Positions 1-11,628 of a DNA stretch of 64,000 bases are shown here, one piece after another; position 1 is the stretch's first letter, and every line of letters starts with the position of its first letter. This stretch comes from Leptodactylus fallax (Eukaryota; Chordata; Amphibia; Anura; Leptodactylidae). The position numbers and the translations under genes are program-made. Location: assembly GCA_947044405.1 (NCBI GenBank), contig CAMRHE010000054.1, positions 1,674,001 through 1,738,000 of the forward strand, read 5' to 3'. Below the pieces are notes generated by a model. That model was not told the origin of the DNA and made no database searches. It saw only the letters and a list, made by a program, of their open reading frames with translations.

Positions 1-1960
1 CAGCCTGGTTGACATCATCATCGTCATAATCATCATCTTGTAAGAAATAAGGGTAAGCCTCTTCCCCTGGTTGTGCCTGTGGCATATAAAGGGCCCCCTC
101 TGCATCCACAGGTCAGTCTTCCTCCTCCTCCTCCTCTTACAGTATAGGAGTCACAGTTCCTCCTCAACATCCTCATCCTCCTCCATCAACACCACTGACT
201 ACGAGGTAGAAGCTGTTCCTCCTTTTTCATCATTACATGACTATAAAGGAATAACATCACTGAAGCTGCCGTTATCCCACCTGAAAAATCAAGCAGGGTA
301 TATTTTGCGACATAAACAATGCTGAAATGCGAGAGACTTTTCTGGCCATAAGGAGCACCTCTTTTAAGCTACTATATAGGTTAATAAAGTGGCGAACTAC
401 CAGAATAAGCACATACACCATACAGGGTTAATGTGAGATTCGACACAACTGCAATGCAGCAACAATATTGATGCCATTACTGGCAACGCTTCCCAGTTGT
501 AGTTAGCAAGGATCCATACAACAAGATACTTACTGCAGGATATAGCAAAGCAGCTCCTCCACTGTGTGGCTCCTCTGATCCAGGCTCATTCATTTTAAAA
601 GTGCATGACAACACTTGACTTTACACCCATGAAAGAGGGGTGATGAGGAGGAATGGAAGCAATGCCTTGCCCCTGGGAAGATGGTGGCCGGAAATGGTCT
701 ATAGAGGAGGATCGAGAGGAGGTGGATGAGCCCTGCCTGGTGTTAGAACTGGCACCTGGCCTTGTTGCATTTCTGGATTATGGCCACTGCCACTCAAGAC
801 ATTGACCCAGTGGGCCGTGAAAGCCAAGTATTGTCCTTGTCCATAATTGCTGCTCCATGGGTCGACAGTGGCGTGTACCTTTCCCCAGACTGACATATCC
901 AAGGAAAGGCCCATATTCTCCAACTCATGGCGATATAAAGCAGGGACAGCTTTCCTAGAGAATAATCAAGTGCATGCCATCAATTCATGAAACACAGTGA
1001 AATCCATTAAGTGGTACAGCAGAGACCACACTGCCAGCAGCTTGGCAGGTGTGAGTTAAGTTGCAGAAACGCCAGATGACTGGGTGCATAATGCTGTTGC
1101 CTGGACACACGTTTCCTTATAGATGAGAATGTTGAGGTGGAAGAGAAGTAGGAGGTGTAGGAGATACAGCTTGTGATAATGATGATGATAACGACGACCA
1201 TGTGCTAAGTGTAGATGTGTCATGCCTACAAGGAAGATCACATGGAGAAGGAGTAGGATAGTCTTGCTCACTTCCCCTGCCAGTACCACTACCAATTCTA
1301 TTTTGTCAAATAAGATAGTGATGTACTTTCATGTGAGTATATAAAGATGTCGTATCCACATTAGTTCCAAGTTTTTGCTTGCAGATGTTCCACTTTGCCA
1401 TGTTTTTATCATTTGGAATGTAGAAACAAATTCCCACATGGAAGATGACCACATGTAGTTGCTGCCACCAACACTAGCAGCAGTGGAAACATGTCTGCCA
1501 CTTCCACCACCAGTCCCAGGCATGCTTTTTGGCTGTTTAGCCTGTGCATTGGCTAGAATTGTTACTTTCACCACTGCTACTGCCCTCTTCATCTGATGTC
1601 ACCTTAACACCCTGACTCAGTTGCCAGGTCCTATCCACAAAAGAATCATCATCATCGGCAATGCAATGTGATTGTCTCCCCTGCTTTTTTGACACATCAT
1701 AGCCATGGGATTCCTGCACACCCTCATAATTTCCACCTTCAGATTTACCCCTAGTTCCCCTACCAGAACAACCACTACCACCACTACCTCCACCACCAAC
1801 AGTCATGTCTTCTTCTTCTACTTGCAAACAATGCTGACTGTCGTCATCCAGCTCATCAAAAAGAGGAGGAAGTCTTTTCTGACTAGAATAAATAGGCTTC
1901 TCAGCAGGTGCCACATGACTACCAGGGATCTGTGTTAGCAAAGAATATGAAGGAGACAAG
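1..1960 (-). pseudogene. Decayed hAT-superfamily transposase with BED-type finger
   Basis: Reading the minus strand, a methionine-started stretch at 1959-1537 gives an acidic, Gly/Ser-rich N-terminal region of 140 residues. In another frame, 1440-1318 encodes a BED-like finger: the knuckle reads KWNICKQKL, so the first expected Cys is Trp, and TSLYTHMKVHH carries the His pair. Further on, about 1000-770, the frame gives PALYRHELENMGLSLDMSVW and then VHATVDPWSS followed by YLAFTAHWV. This is the arrangement around the first catalytic Asp of hAT transposases. Near the window edge (about 100-1) an acidic run DDDYDDDD is still open, so the gene may continue outside. Frame changes and stops between these blocks show it is dead. 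hAT enzymes cut and paste DNA and leave 8-bp duplications. I did not find the ends of this copy. A domesticated ZBED-like host gene is unlikely because of the breaks. Confidence 0.75.
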
Positions 1961-3890
1961 ATTCACAGTCCAGAAAGGCCATGCCATAAATTATGTGTTA
2001 TGGAGGAAGAACATACAGAGCCTGACATATAGCTTGACTCAAGATCACATCATTCTCAGATGCAATTTCCTCCTGTGACTGAAATGAATAAGCTAAGTGA
2101 TCAAAAACTTTATCTTCATTCTTAGGAAGTATAATGATCCTGCGGCTACTAGTGGTGCCCCCAAAACCAAATGTATTCTTACTGTTGCCACCACATTCGT
2201 ATTAGTACTTGCACAAGTGTTTCCTCACCTCACTTTTTTTGCCTTTCCCCTGCCCTAATTTTGTCCAGTCATTTTACTGCACACTGCTTAAATATAATTT
2301 ATGTATGCAACAAATAAACTGGTTAAATGATGACAAAGGCTCAGTGGAGCTGAAACATCACGTTTACATGGAATAAATTTCACTACATTTTTTCAATTTA
2401 TTCTGGAGTGCTGCCCTTTCTTTGCATGCTTAAATAATGGAGATTTTTTTTTTTCTGATTAGCACAGGCAGAATCTTTGTTTTGCTGTTAGAACAGCAGT
2501 TTCTATGTATTTAATAAAAAAAAAGTTAAACTCTTGCCCAAAAAAACTCTTAAGAAAAGATTTTTCACTAACAGGACTGACTGTCAATAAAAACTATGTT
2601 TATAAGCATTGTAGACAGTTGAAACTGCTCTATTGTACAACAGACTTAGACAAAATTATATTATTGGCAAATAAATTGTTAACTGTCCTTTGTGCATTAG
2701 TGCAGGCTGCTATGCTGTCAGTCTCACAACAGCACAGATATTCTCTCTCACTCCACTCCATTATCTATGATTTCTATAACTAAATTGTAGCAGGAAAAAA
2801 GCGTCGAGCAACTAAAACTTAATTTTTTATGATAGCAATGTCTAAAAAGTGATCTCCAAATTGAGACAAATTGTTACTCAGGTCAACCTTTGTAGTGAAC
2901 CACTGGGTCCAAGTGCAGCATTCAGAGCCACCCAATAACAGCTGTGCCCCTACACATAGATGTAGCACTAATGACACCACTAAATCTTTTTTGTATGAGC
3001 CTCCAGTCTCCACTGATTACTAGCTGTAGCACTTTTAGATGTGCATAGTCTAAGTCTCAGTATTTTGTGCCTAAACTGGTGGATAGAGATAACCCTTGGC
3101 TTAGAAAGGCTATAGAGGTAGCCACCATCAAGTGCCACTACCATAATGCCTGAAACCAGTTTAGAATGACCAAGCAGCGGCAACCGCGTGTCTTTCTTAT
3201 GTAGTACCAACATAACTAATTTGCCTGTAATTGATTAAATTTAACAAAACTGCCATATTCCTAAGATTCTCTAAATCTATTGCAATTTCTAAGCTTTTCA
3301 GAACTCAGTGCTCACATTATCATGCAGTAAGATAAATCACAGACCAATCCCTACATCCAACATCACTGCAATGCATCGTGTCCAGCTCTTTATACGGTGT
3401 ATGTGACATCAGCACTGTAATGTGTCCACCTTCCACTGACTATTGACTGAGAGGCTGTCAGCTGATGTCAGGTGGCACCAAAACATAACAGTGACTCACA
3501 AGACAGATGTCTCTTCTGTATTTGTCCTGTGCAATACATGTGTGGTGTTCATCCTAAACAAATCAGACTTTTTTTTGGTTTCATTAAAACAGAACATTTT
3601 GGAATATTCTGGTGGAACCTGGATCATGACACATCGGTTCGCCCATCTAGTTATAGGGTCAAACTACTTCCCCCGAGTGCCTCATTTAAAAAAAAAAAAA
3701 AAACAAATCTTTATTTAGAATTGTAAATTCTGCTTTAGAAAGAGCACTCTGTTGGCATTATTATACAGTTTTATATTGAGCACTCAGCTAGCACCGTTTT
3801 CAAAAGAATTTTGCAGGCACTTGTTTATGTGCCCAAACTTTAGGACATTCAATCGGTGAATTTGTGAATATGTGACCGCAGACAGGGACA
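1961..3890. other. Unclassified AT-rich stretch
   Basis: No recognisable gene. A minus-strand reading at 3213-2980 (77 codons) and the adjoining 3013-2819 give short peptides that match no family I know. There are A-runs near 2510-2530 and 3690-3703. The left part may be the lost 5' side of the hAT element, but I saw no terminal repeat to prove it. Confidence 0.5.
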
Positions 3891-4385
3891 GTCAGCAATT
3901 GACTGCATCCCTTGCCACAGGGATTATCCTGTATTATCCATACAAGATAAATAATGTTACTTTTGGATAGTGTTGATTTATATGCACACAGCAATACCTA
4001 ATACATTTATTTTATTTTATTTGTTTACATTATTTAATGTTATATTGTAATTTTTTTTCACTTTTTATTTATTTATTATACTTAAAAAAAAAAAACTTTT
4101 TTTTTTTTACTTCCCCACAAGGAGACTTGAATCTGGGATTTCTTGATCCCCTGTGTAATGTACTGTAATACTTCTGTATTGCAGTACATAGCACATATAT
4201 TCCCTATGTCTTTTAGGGAAAAGTAGCCAGGAGGCCATTGATTTGACTTCCTTGCTGCCATAACAATCACTTGGATCTGGAATCTCCTCACAGGAGAACC
4301 GAGGGGGTGAAGGGTGTCCTATCTTGCCTCCTAACCACCCAGGTACCATGATCCCTATTGATCACAGCATCTGAAGGATTAAACA
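3891..4385 (-). repeat. Dispersed AT-rich repeat, family R, copy 1
   Basis: Read on the minus strand, this copy has the blocks shared by seven segments of the window. First comes a short palindromic part around GATGCTGTGATCAATAGGG, then a tRNA-B-box-like word CAGATTCAAGTCTCC, then an A/T tract, then a block ending in a TATTAGGTAT-like word followed by a CCAAAAGTAACATTATTTAT-like word. Other copies lie near 9.5, 32.7, 38.2, 44.2, 54.5 and 59.7 kb. It encodes nothing and its class is unknown. Confidence 0.6.
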
Positions 4386-4690
4386 GGTTGTCTGGGCAAA
4401 ACAAAACAAAAAAAAATTTAAATTAAAAAATCATACTTACCTGTCTCCGGTGCTCCGGTGTCCTCTCAGCAGGGTCTGGTCCTACAGCTCTGGTGTCTTC
4501 TTGAAGTGAAACTCCTCACCTGCTGTGACATCCGGGATCCCTTCCACTGAAGCCACTGATTGGCCTCAGCAGTCTCGTGCGACGAGGACTTCCGACGGAA
4601 GACAACAGTGGACTGGCAGGACTGCTCTGGGAGGCACCGACCCCGACCAATGTAAAAAAAAAAATATTTTTTCTACACAACCCCTTTAAG
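4386..4690 (+). repeat. Short dispersed element with GGTTGTC/CCCCTTTAA ends, copy A
   Basis: The segment starts GGTTGTCTGGGCA, has an A-rich tract, then CTTACCTGTCTCCGGTGCTC, a GC-rich middle, and ends ACAACCCCTTTAAG. A second copy in the same orientation lies at 31863-32175. The ends are imperfect inverted repeats (AGGGGTT type), so this is probably a non-autonomous DNA element. Confidence 0.55.
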
Positions 4691-5835
4691 GTGCGTGAGT
4701 CAGAGCATTTTCTATCTCCTGCAGTTAGTACCAAGTCCCGGCTGTGTAATACAGTTGGAACCTGGAAGCCATGTACCAGACACAGCTCCTGTGCCTGCTT
4801 CAGCTCTGTGCCTTTCTATTATTACAAAACCCATCACTGGGCTGCTGTAAACCCAAATTATCAGTGGCAGTCAAAACAAAGAGTTACTGTACTTCAAATA
4901 GTAGCATGTTCCTTCAGCTTCAACTTTCAGAAGTGAAGCCAACTGATGCATAAGGGAGCATATTGGACACTACCAGGAAGTAAAATTACTTAAAGGGTTA
5001 ATCCAGCAGGTAATGGCCTATAAAAAAAAAAAAATAAAAAAGCAGCAGTGGCCCACCAGGCCCCCTAAGGTCCCCGGCTCCGTAGCAGCCGCTATGGCTG
5101 TTACGGCTGTAGTTACACCACTGCTGTCAAGTTAGCTGTTGTGATTCATGAGTCAGTAGGCTGCTGAGACAAAGACAACTGTGTTCCTGTATGATAACTT
5201 GTGAGATTACAAATGGGCTTCATCAGCTTCTGCCTGGTCAATAATTTTGGTCTACTGGCACTTTTGGTCCACTCGTGCTTTATTATTAAAGTGATTATTC
5301 TCTGCAGAATCTATTCTTTACATAAAATATCTATGATTTATATTGTTAGGGTAAAACCTTCATTTCACTTGCATATTTTATATTTGTTATCATTTGCTGT
5401 TAATGCATAAATATATATCTATACATCAAGAAATCACCTCCTATTTCTTTCCATCCTGAAACAGAAGTTTAATCTGTTTCTGGGCAGCATCTTGTTACAT
5501 TATGTCATGGTTAATTGTTTTATCTATTGTCTGATATAATTATCTTAAATGTACATAGCCACTGAATCTCTGCATTCTACATTACAACCAAGCATATTAA
5601 TCCTAAAAGCCTGTCTCTCTTTAACACCCAGGGAATTGTTATTTAAGACGGAAAAGCAAATTGAATTGGGGGAGTCAATAAGATTGTTCCAGGCTTGTTT
5701 CTCAGTCTAACAATGCCTGGTTAGAATTTGCATTTTACTATACAGTATCCTCAATAGTATTTTGAATGCTATTAACAGGGGTGTATTAAGGCTACTATGA
5801 GCCTTGGGCTGAGTGAATATCATGGACCCCCACTA
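4691..5835. other. Unclassified stretch
   Basis: No gene recognised. The segment near 5000-5110 has an A-run followed by GC-rich sequence and looks like another short repeat. The rest is AT-rich with only random short reading frames. Confidence 0.45.
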
Positions 5836-6028
5836 GTCTATAGTTTTTAAAGGGAGATTGTAAGCCCTTGCGGGCAGGGCCCTCCATCCCACTGTGCCAG
5901 TTGGTCTCTGTTAGCATTATCTGTTTTGTATATCTGGTGTACCATATGTAAATCCGCAAATGTAAAGCACCATGGAATTAATGATGCTACATAAATAAAC
6001 AATAATAATAATAATAATAATAATAAAA
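5836..6028 (+). mobile_element. L2-type LINE (or L2-tailed SINE) 3' end with AAT microsatellite
   Basis: The run GATTGTAAGCCCTTGCGGGC, then a CTGTTAGCATTATCTG-like middle, then GTAAAGCACCATGGAATTAA and ACATAAATAAACAATAATAA, is the typical 3' end of vertebrate L2-clade LINEs and of SINEs that borrow their tail. It stops in an (AAT)n tract at 6000-6025. Only the tail is present, so this is a 5'-truncated copy. Confidence 0.65.
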
Positions 6029-6326
6029 ATGGAGTCTATCATTTATTTTAGGCAAATTTCCCTAACGACATGTTGGAATAGCCTTTAGAAAGGCTATTCT
6101 AGCCCTACCTTTCTTTATCTTTTCTCCGACGCCGTTTTTGATATAAATATTTAATACATAAACACTATTCTTTTTTCTCACCGCTGCCAGAACAGTCATT
6201 TACAGGCAATGGGGCAGTACTGCTGTACCAACCCTGGTTGAGTTCCTACAGGAGCTTTTCCTTATTAGGAGAATGGAGGCCCTGGTGGCTGAGGACTCGT
6301 CTGACCCTTCTAAATTTGAGTCCCTC

Positions 6327-7215
6327 GGATTGCTGGATACACTCTCGATATGTTGGTAAGGCGGGCAAGCGCGGCCTGGGGTAGTGGGCCTGGTTTAGTT
6401 CTCCTTGTTTCTGTTGTTCCCCTGCCTGACCTCTATCTCGCCTGTTCACACTATCACACACTCTTTTTTATACCCGATCTCCTCTCCCTTAACTCTCTTA
6501 TCTAATTTATTATCTAACCATAAACATGTACCTCCAGAGCCAGATATATGACTACGTGTGTATGCTTTACACGTTTGAGATACCTCTCGCTAAAGTCTCG
6601 ATTAGGGTGCCTCTAATGTTCAAATGTTCAACTGTTTACTGTTCAATGCCTAGTGTTTTCGTTGTTAGTCTTTACACTTTGGATATGTTAGGTTAATGGC
6701 GGGTTCATAGTCTGTCGGCCTGGGGTAGTTTGGGCCTTGGTTTAGTTCTCCTTGTTTCTGTTGTTCCCCTTGGCCTTGATCCTTTCTTATCTCGTCCTTG
6801 TTTGCACACCTATACACACACTCTTTGTTTTAATATCCCGATCTTCCTCTTCCCTTAACTCTGCTTATCTAATTTATTATCTAACTCATTAAGACTTATG
6901 TATTCCTCCAGAGCCAGATATATGACATTACTGTGTGTATGCTTTACACGTTTGAGATACCTTCTCGCTAAAGTCTCGATTAGGGTGCCTCTAATGTTCA
7001 AATGTTCAACTGTTTACTGTTCAATGCCTAGTGTTTTCGTTGTTAGATCTTTACACTTTGGAGTTATGTTAATGGGTAAAGGCAACATGCGTCTTTATAC
7101 TACAATTGAAGATACGCTATTTATCTCTCATATACTGTTTACCTAGATTGTGTTACTCATTTATGTTATTGTCCTTATTCTTTATATGTAAAACCTTAAT
7201 AAAAATTATTGAAAC
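6327..7215 (+). mobile_element. 5'-truncated LINE insertion with 17-bp target duplication
   Basis: The word CTAAATTTGAGTCCCTC occurs at 6310-6326 and again at 7216-7232, directly flanking 889 bp that end AATAAAAATTATTGAAAC. A long target-site duplication plus an A-rich 3' end with a polyadenylation signal is the signature of LINE-driven insertion. No coding domain is left, and the interior holds an odd internal duplication at 6350-7085. Confidence 0.65.
6350..7085 (+). repeat. Direct duplication of about 345 bp differing almost only by indels
   Basis: About 6355-6700 and 6700-7085 carry the same sequence, for example GTTCAAATGTTCAACTGTTT in both. The first copy is shorter mainly because single bases are missing: GGGTAGTGGGCC against GGGTAGTTTGGGCC, and GATACCTCTCG against GATACCTTCTCG. 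Clear substitutions are few. This pattern fits a low-accuracy read spliced into the assembly better than an old tandem duplication. Confidence 0.65.
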
Positions 7216-7757
7216 CTAAATTTGAGTCCCTCTGGCGACCGTGGGTGATGTTCCAGGAGACTTCGGAGTTCTCTTCTTTCTTTACCTAAACTGGTGTCGC
7301 CTTGCTTCCCTTTCCGTAGGAAGTCTGGTCGTTCCTTTCTGCCCAATCCCTCTCTCCCCCTCCCCTTTTCTGCTCTCCTCAGTGTGCTCTTCCCCATCCT
7401 GGTCTTGTATGTTTCTGTACACCCGTGTTTTCCTCATGTTCCCCTTTCCCTCCAGCATTTATCTTTTTCTCCTGGTATGCGGGTGGCACTGTGGTGGCCC
7501 TCCACTTTTCCTTCTGTCCTATAGCTTTCCCTGCCATCACCCCACAATGATGCATTTCCCCATGTTGTTATTGTGCCACCCGTTCCTGGTTTCTCCATTG
7601 TGGGCATTGACAGCCCTCTAACCTAACCATTCCTCTGTGACTTTTCCACGATTGGGTGGCCTGCGTGCCTCCTACTGTCTTATGTGATGCCTTTGTTTTG
7701 GGTTTGCTTTCTTTTGTCCTTATTTGCAAAAACCTCAATAAAAACTGATTAAACATA

Positions 7758-8029
7758 ATGCTTATATGCTAATTCTGTGCACAGAGCACAGGGGGAACGC
7801 AGAGCACAGCACCGTCATATCCGATATTCCACCTCCTCTTGCTGCTGCACGCCCCTTCATGTGAAGATATCCTCCTCTTCTTATTCTTCGCTGCGTCAGC
7901 AGCACTTCTCCCTACAGCACATGCAAATCTCGCGCAGGCACTGTAGTGAGAAGTGCTAGGTTGTTTGAGACATCTTTTTTTCCTTAATAAATGAAATCAT
8001 CATTTAAAAACTTATTTTTGTATTTACTT
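7758..8029. other. No recognisable feature
   Basis: Short stretch between two mobile-element remnants. A 60-codon plus-strand frame at 7777-7959 is arginine-, histidine- and serine-rich without known motifs. Confidence 0.4.
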
Positions 8030-8850
8030 GGGTCATCTTTGTCTAATTTTTTCTTTCGAAAATGTAAAGAAAACAATAATGCAGTGACTTGGAAATCTCA
8101 TAACCATACCAGAGGTCTCAAAGACCACATATCAGAACTTGAAAGATAGACATTTTTCCATTTAATTTGAAAAAAAAACAACTCATTTTAGAAATTGATG
8201 GCAGCAAAACATCTAAAAAAAAGTTGGGCCATGTCTACCATTATGTAGCATTCCCTCTGTAAATGCCTGGGGAGTGAGGAGACCAATTGCTAGAGATTTG
8301 GGTGAGGAATGTTGTCTCATTCTTGTTCGATGGAGGATTCTAGCTGCTCAACCGTTCTGGGTCTGCTGGATTTTTCATTTCATAATATGCCAAATATTTT
8401 CTATTGGTGAAAGGTCTGGACTGCAAGCAGGACAGTTCAGCACTCTGACCTCAGATCTGCTTTTCATTTTGTCTCAGTACATTTTAAATGAGCTTTTGCT
8501 TAAAAAGACAAAGTTTCTGGATTGTGTTGATATATGGCATCTTTTTTTCATGACACAGTATTAGCTTGCATTTGGATTGCTTGGCAGACATTGTTCACAG
8601 ATAATAATTTCTAGAAGTATTCCTGAGCCCATGCAGTGATTTGCATTACCAATTCATGCCTGCTGTTAATGCAGGGCTACTTGAGTGCCCATAGATCACA
8701 GCCATCCAATATTGACCTTTGGCCTTGTCCCTTTTTTTTTCATGAATTTCCCCAAATTGTCTGAATCTTTTGATCATATTATATACAGTAGATAGTGTTA
8801 TATTCAAAGGATGTGGAGAATTAGTTTACTTTCCTTTGATGGGTAAGACT
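8030..8850 (-). mobile_element. Degenerate Tc1/mariner-like element
   Basis: Several phrases are characteristic of a Tc1-like family known from fish and frogs, written here in antisense: GGTGAGGAATGTTGTCTCAT, GAGGATTCTAGCTGCTCAAC, ATTGGTGAAAGGTCTGGACT, GAAGTATTCCTGAGCCCATG and GTCTGAATCTTTTGATCATA. In intact members these lie inside the transposase gene. Here large parts are missing, no long frame survives and I did not find both ends. I recognise this from memory of the family. A search against a repeat library would settle the subfamily. Confidence 0.6.
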
Positions 8851-9469
8851 CCACTACCAAAGAAAGTAAGGCTAATGCTGGGTTCACATTAATGGACGTT
8901 TGAAATATAGAAGAGAGCAACTGGGTGGTCCTACCCCTTTCTGGTGTAATATAGGGATATTACCAAAATATGTGAATGAGAGCCTTTATGGCTGCAGCAT
9001 AATTGGGAGACTTTAGGATGTATTCCCATTTTGTACTGTGGGTATAAGATACCAGCGGGTAAGTAATTTAAGGTGCAGCTCAAGAGGTTAGCGCACAGTG
9101 TGGCATTTGGACCAGCTCTGTAGAGGAAAGGGGGTTCCCAGGTCCCTCTCCCAATTGATAATGTGCATTCTCTTAGAGATCTCCCGGTCATCCAACACAC
9201 AATCACACAACAGCCTCATTGACACCACCTCTCTCTACGAAGAAAACTGTATAAGTCGTAATAATAGCATGTTGTGGGGTAATCAATATTTAAGTGACAG
9301 AGTCTGCTTATCTACTTATCAGTATAGACTGACCAATATAGTATACAAAAATACAGAGTTATCGGTCCTATAGATGAAATACATATAGACTGATAAGTAA
9401 GACATAAACCCTGTCATATCACATCAATAAGACACTATAATTTTGTGGAAAAAACATGTCCCATACAGT
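8851..9469. other. Unclassified stretch
   Basis: No gene recognised. Two overlapping 91-codon frames on opposite strands (8931-9206 and 9098-9373) have no motif I know. Confidence 0.4.
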
Positions 9470-9890
9470 GAACATTGTAGCGAGGGAAAAAAAATCAAAA
9501 TGGCCAAATGACTGTTTTTCAACACTTTGCCTCTTTTAAACAATGGAATAAAAAGTGATCAAACCATCAGACCTTCCCCAAAATGGTATCAATAAAAACA
9601 ACATATTGTCCCATATAAAAAGACGCCTTACCCAGCTCCATACACATACTGTAAATATAAAAAAGTTACAAGTGTCATAATATTGCGACACAAAATTTTT
9701 TTCTGTTTTGCAAAGTTGTTAACTTTTTTAAAGGTATCAAAACATTACAAATACTATACAAATTAGGTATCACCGTGATTGTACTGATCCACAGAATATA
9801 GTTAACATGTCATTTTTACCACATAGTGAATGCAGTAAAAATTAAACCCATAAGAAATTGGCGCAAATGCATTTGTTTTTTTTTTCCAAT
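9470..9890 (+). repeat. Dispersed AT-rich repeat, family R, copy 2 (partial)
   Basis: It carries the 3' blocks of family R: GGAATAAAAAGTGATCAAAC, then CCCCAAAATGGTATCAATAA, then an AGGTATCACCGTGATTGTAC-like word. The tRNA-like 5' part is missing. Confidence 0.5.
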
Positions 9891-10458
9891 TCCACCTAAT
9901 TCTGAATTTTTTTCCAGCTTCCCAGTACATTGCACAGGATATTGAATGTTGCCATTACAAAGTGCAATTTGTTTTGCAAACAATAAACCAGGATGTGGCT
10001 CTGTGAACTGAAAAATGAAAAAATTATGGCTCTTGGAATGGGGGCAAGGGAAAAAACGGAAATGCAAAAATGAATTGTGAGAGTAGTATGTAAATTCTCT
10101 AGAAGAGGCATTAAGGCATCGAAATGTATCATATAGGCCCTCTGCTTGAAGCCATCTCATTAAGGATGGTATATTACGTCTAGAGGTCGCCGTGGTGTCC
10201 AAGTCCCTGTCTGGGATAATATTGAAATCACCACGTTAGTAGTTAGCCCTCTCTAACTTTGTGAACCCGTCGCAATGCTTTATTCAAAAATCTGATAGGT
10301 GATTTTTTTGGGGGGCATAGATATTGACAATGGTAAACTCAACTGAGTACATAAAAGATTAGGTATCTACTGTTCCCATCTGTAATAAGCAACTTAAAAG
10401 AAAACTGTACTGAACCACTGACTGCAACCAGAACCCCAGCCTTTTTATCCACATTAGT
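9891..10458 (-). pseudogene. L1-like LINE ORF2, endonuclease domain (downstream half)
   Basis: Minus-strand translation gives KAGVLVAVSG, then FTIVNIYAPQKNHLSDF, then PSLMRWLQAEGLYDTFRCLN and SREFTYYSHNS. This is the order of blocks in the apurinic-like endonuclease of L1-type LINE ORF2, which nicks target DNA for target-primed reverse transcription. The D-x-F/W-R...REFTYYSH stretch is the C-terminal part of that domain. Frames change several times, so the copy is dead. The upstream half of the same domain is found at 13675-14090, separated by a 3.2-kb insertion that fell between FMPNVDK and KAGVLVAV. Reverse transcriptase sequence was not seen further along, so the element is probably truncated near 9.8 kb. 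Confidence 0.7.
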
Positions 10459-10919
10459 AAGGATATTCACGGCACTCCAAGAAAGTTCAGGTGCTCTTGG
10501 AAGTGTTTCACCCCACAATTATCCAGAAAGAGAATCCAGGCACTCAAAGGATTATCATATGCAATTCTTTTATTAAATAGGAAGTGCAATCCAAAACAGT
10601 GTGAAACGTTTTTCGGTCCTATGTTGGAACTTCATCAGACCCGGATTGCCTTGGAATACTGCAGGAAAATATGAAGCAGAGCTTGAGAGAAAGGAAAACA
10701 GTGGCACTGTTATAAGGAAAATTCTGTTTTTCCTTATAACAGCAACATTTTCCTTATAACAGTGCCACTGTTTTCCTTCCTCTCAAGCTCTGCTTCATAT
10801 TTTCCTGCAGCATTCCTAGGCAATCCGGGTCTGATGAGGGTCCAACATAGGAACGAAAAATGTTTCACACTCTTTTGGATTGCACTTCCTATTTAATAAA
10901 AGAGTTGCATATGATAATC

Positions 10920-11577
10920 TGTAATGTCTCTGCCTGTTTGGGTCTCTGCGCCACCCTCCGCTTGCACGCTGAGGCGAAGGAGGCGTGTTCAGTTCGATTC
11001 CTTGCTTAAGGTTCTTGTCGCTCAGTCTGAACACTGTCCTAGACTATGTAATTGAATTTCAGCCACACCCGTCTCCTGCACCTTGTTTCTTTCGGCTCCT
11101 CAATAGTTAATCTTAGCCTTGCCTGTGTGATTGACAGCCTGTCTACCAATCAAGTCTGGGGCAGGACCTGGCCTTGCTATAAACCGGTCATCATCTCTCA
11201 CATGGGGGCTGGCTATTGAGATTCTGTCTTGTGACTTTGTTCCTGCTAGCTCCTTTTCTTCTATTACCTGTATTCTTATTGGCTTTGACTTTGACTATTC
11301 TCTTGGATTGTTATTCTGTACTGCATTGCTCGACTGTTACTTACCCCTTGGCTTGCTAACCTCCTTTTTGTTATTGTTTGTCCTGTCTGCATTCTGTGTT
11401 GTCACTTATTCAGAGTAGGGACCGGCTCCAAGTTGTTGGCTGTCACCTAGGACAGTCAGGCAAGAGGCAGGGCCAGTGGGGGGGGGTTCAGCTTTAGGGC
11501 TCACTGTCTTGTTGTGCCTCTCCCTCCAGGGTTCTGCAGCCACACCGGGGAATTGCTCAACTGGCAATTCCCTTACA
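10920..11577 (+). repeat. 5' LTR of the Sushi-like element (658 bp)
   Basis: Starts TGTAATGTCTCTGCCTG and ends CAATTCCCTTACA, i.e. TG...CA. It is clearly diverged from the 3' LTR, so the insertion is not recent. Confidence 0.85.
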
Positions 11578-11628
11578 GAATAGCCAGCCCAAAAATAACC
11601 TTCTGCCATTGCTTCCCTCCGGATCAGC

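Larger units (their letters stand above)
6235..7757 (+). mobile_element. L1-like LINE 3' end, split by another LINE
   Basis: The frame across 6236-6326 and then 7233-7255 joins as a typical C-terminus of L1-like ORF2: ELFLIRRMEALVAEDSSDPS, then KFESL before the insertion and WRPWVMF after it. A pyrimidine-rich 3' UTR follows, ending CTCAATAAAAACTGATTAAA at 7735-7755. A 5'-truncated copy is the simplest reading. The join is interrupted by the 6327-7215 element. Confidence 0.6.

Noticed and set aside
1537..1959. 140-codon acidic frame as a host gene
   Set aside because: It lies directly upstream, in the coding direction, of BED and hAT catalytic blocks in broken frames, so it is best read as the N-terminus of a transposase fossil.
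7241..7621. 126-codon hydrophobic frame as a membrane protein
   Set aside because: It is a translation of the pyrimidine-rich 3' UTR of an L1-like LINE; composition alone makes it look like membrane segments.
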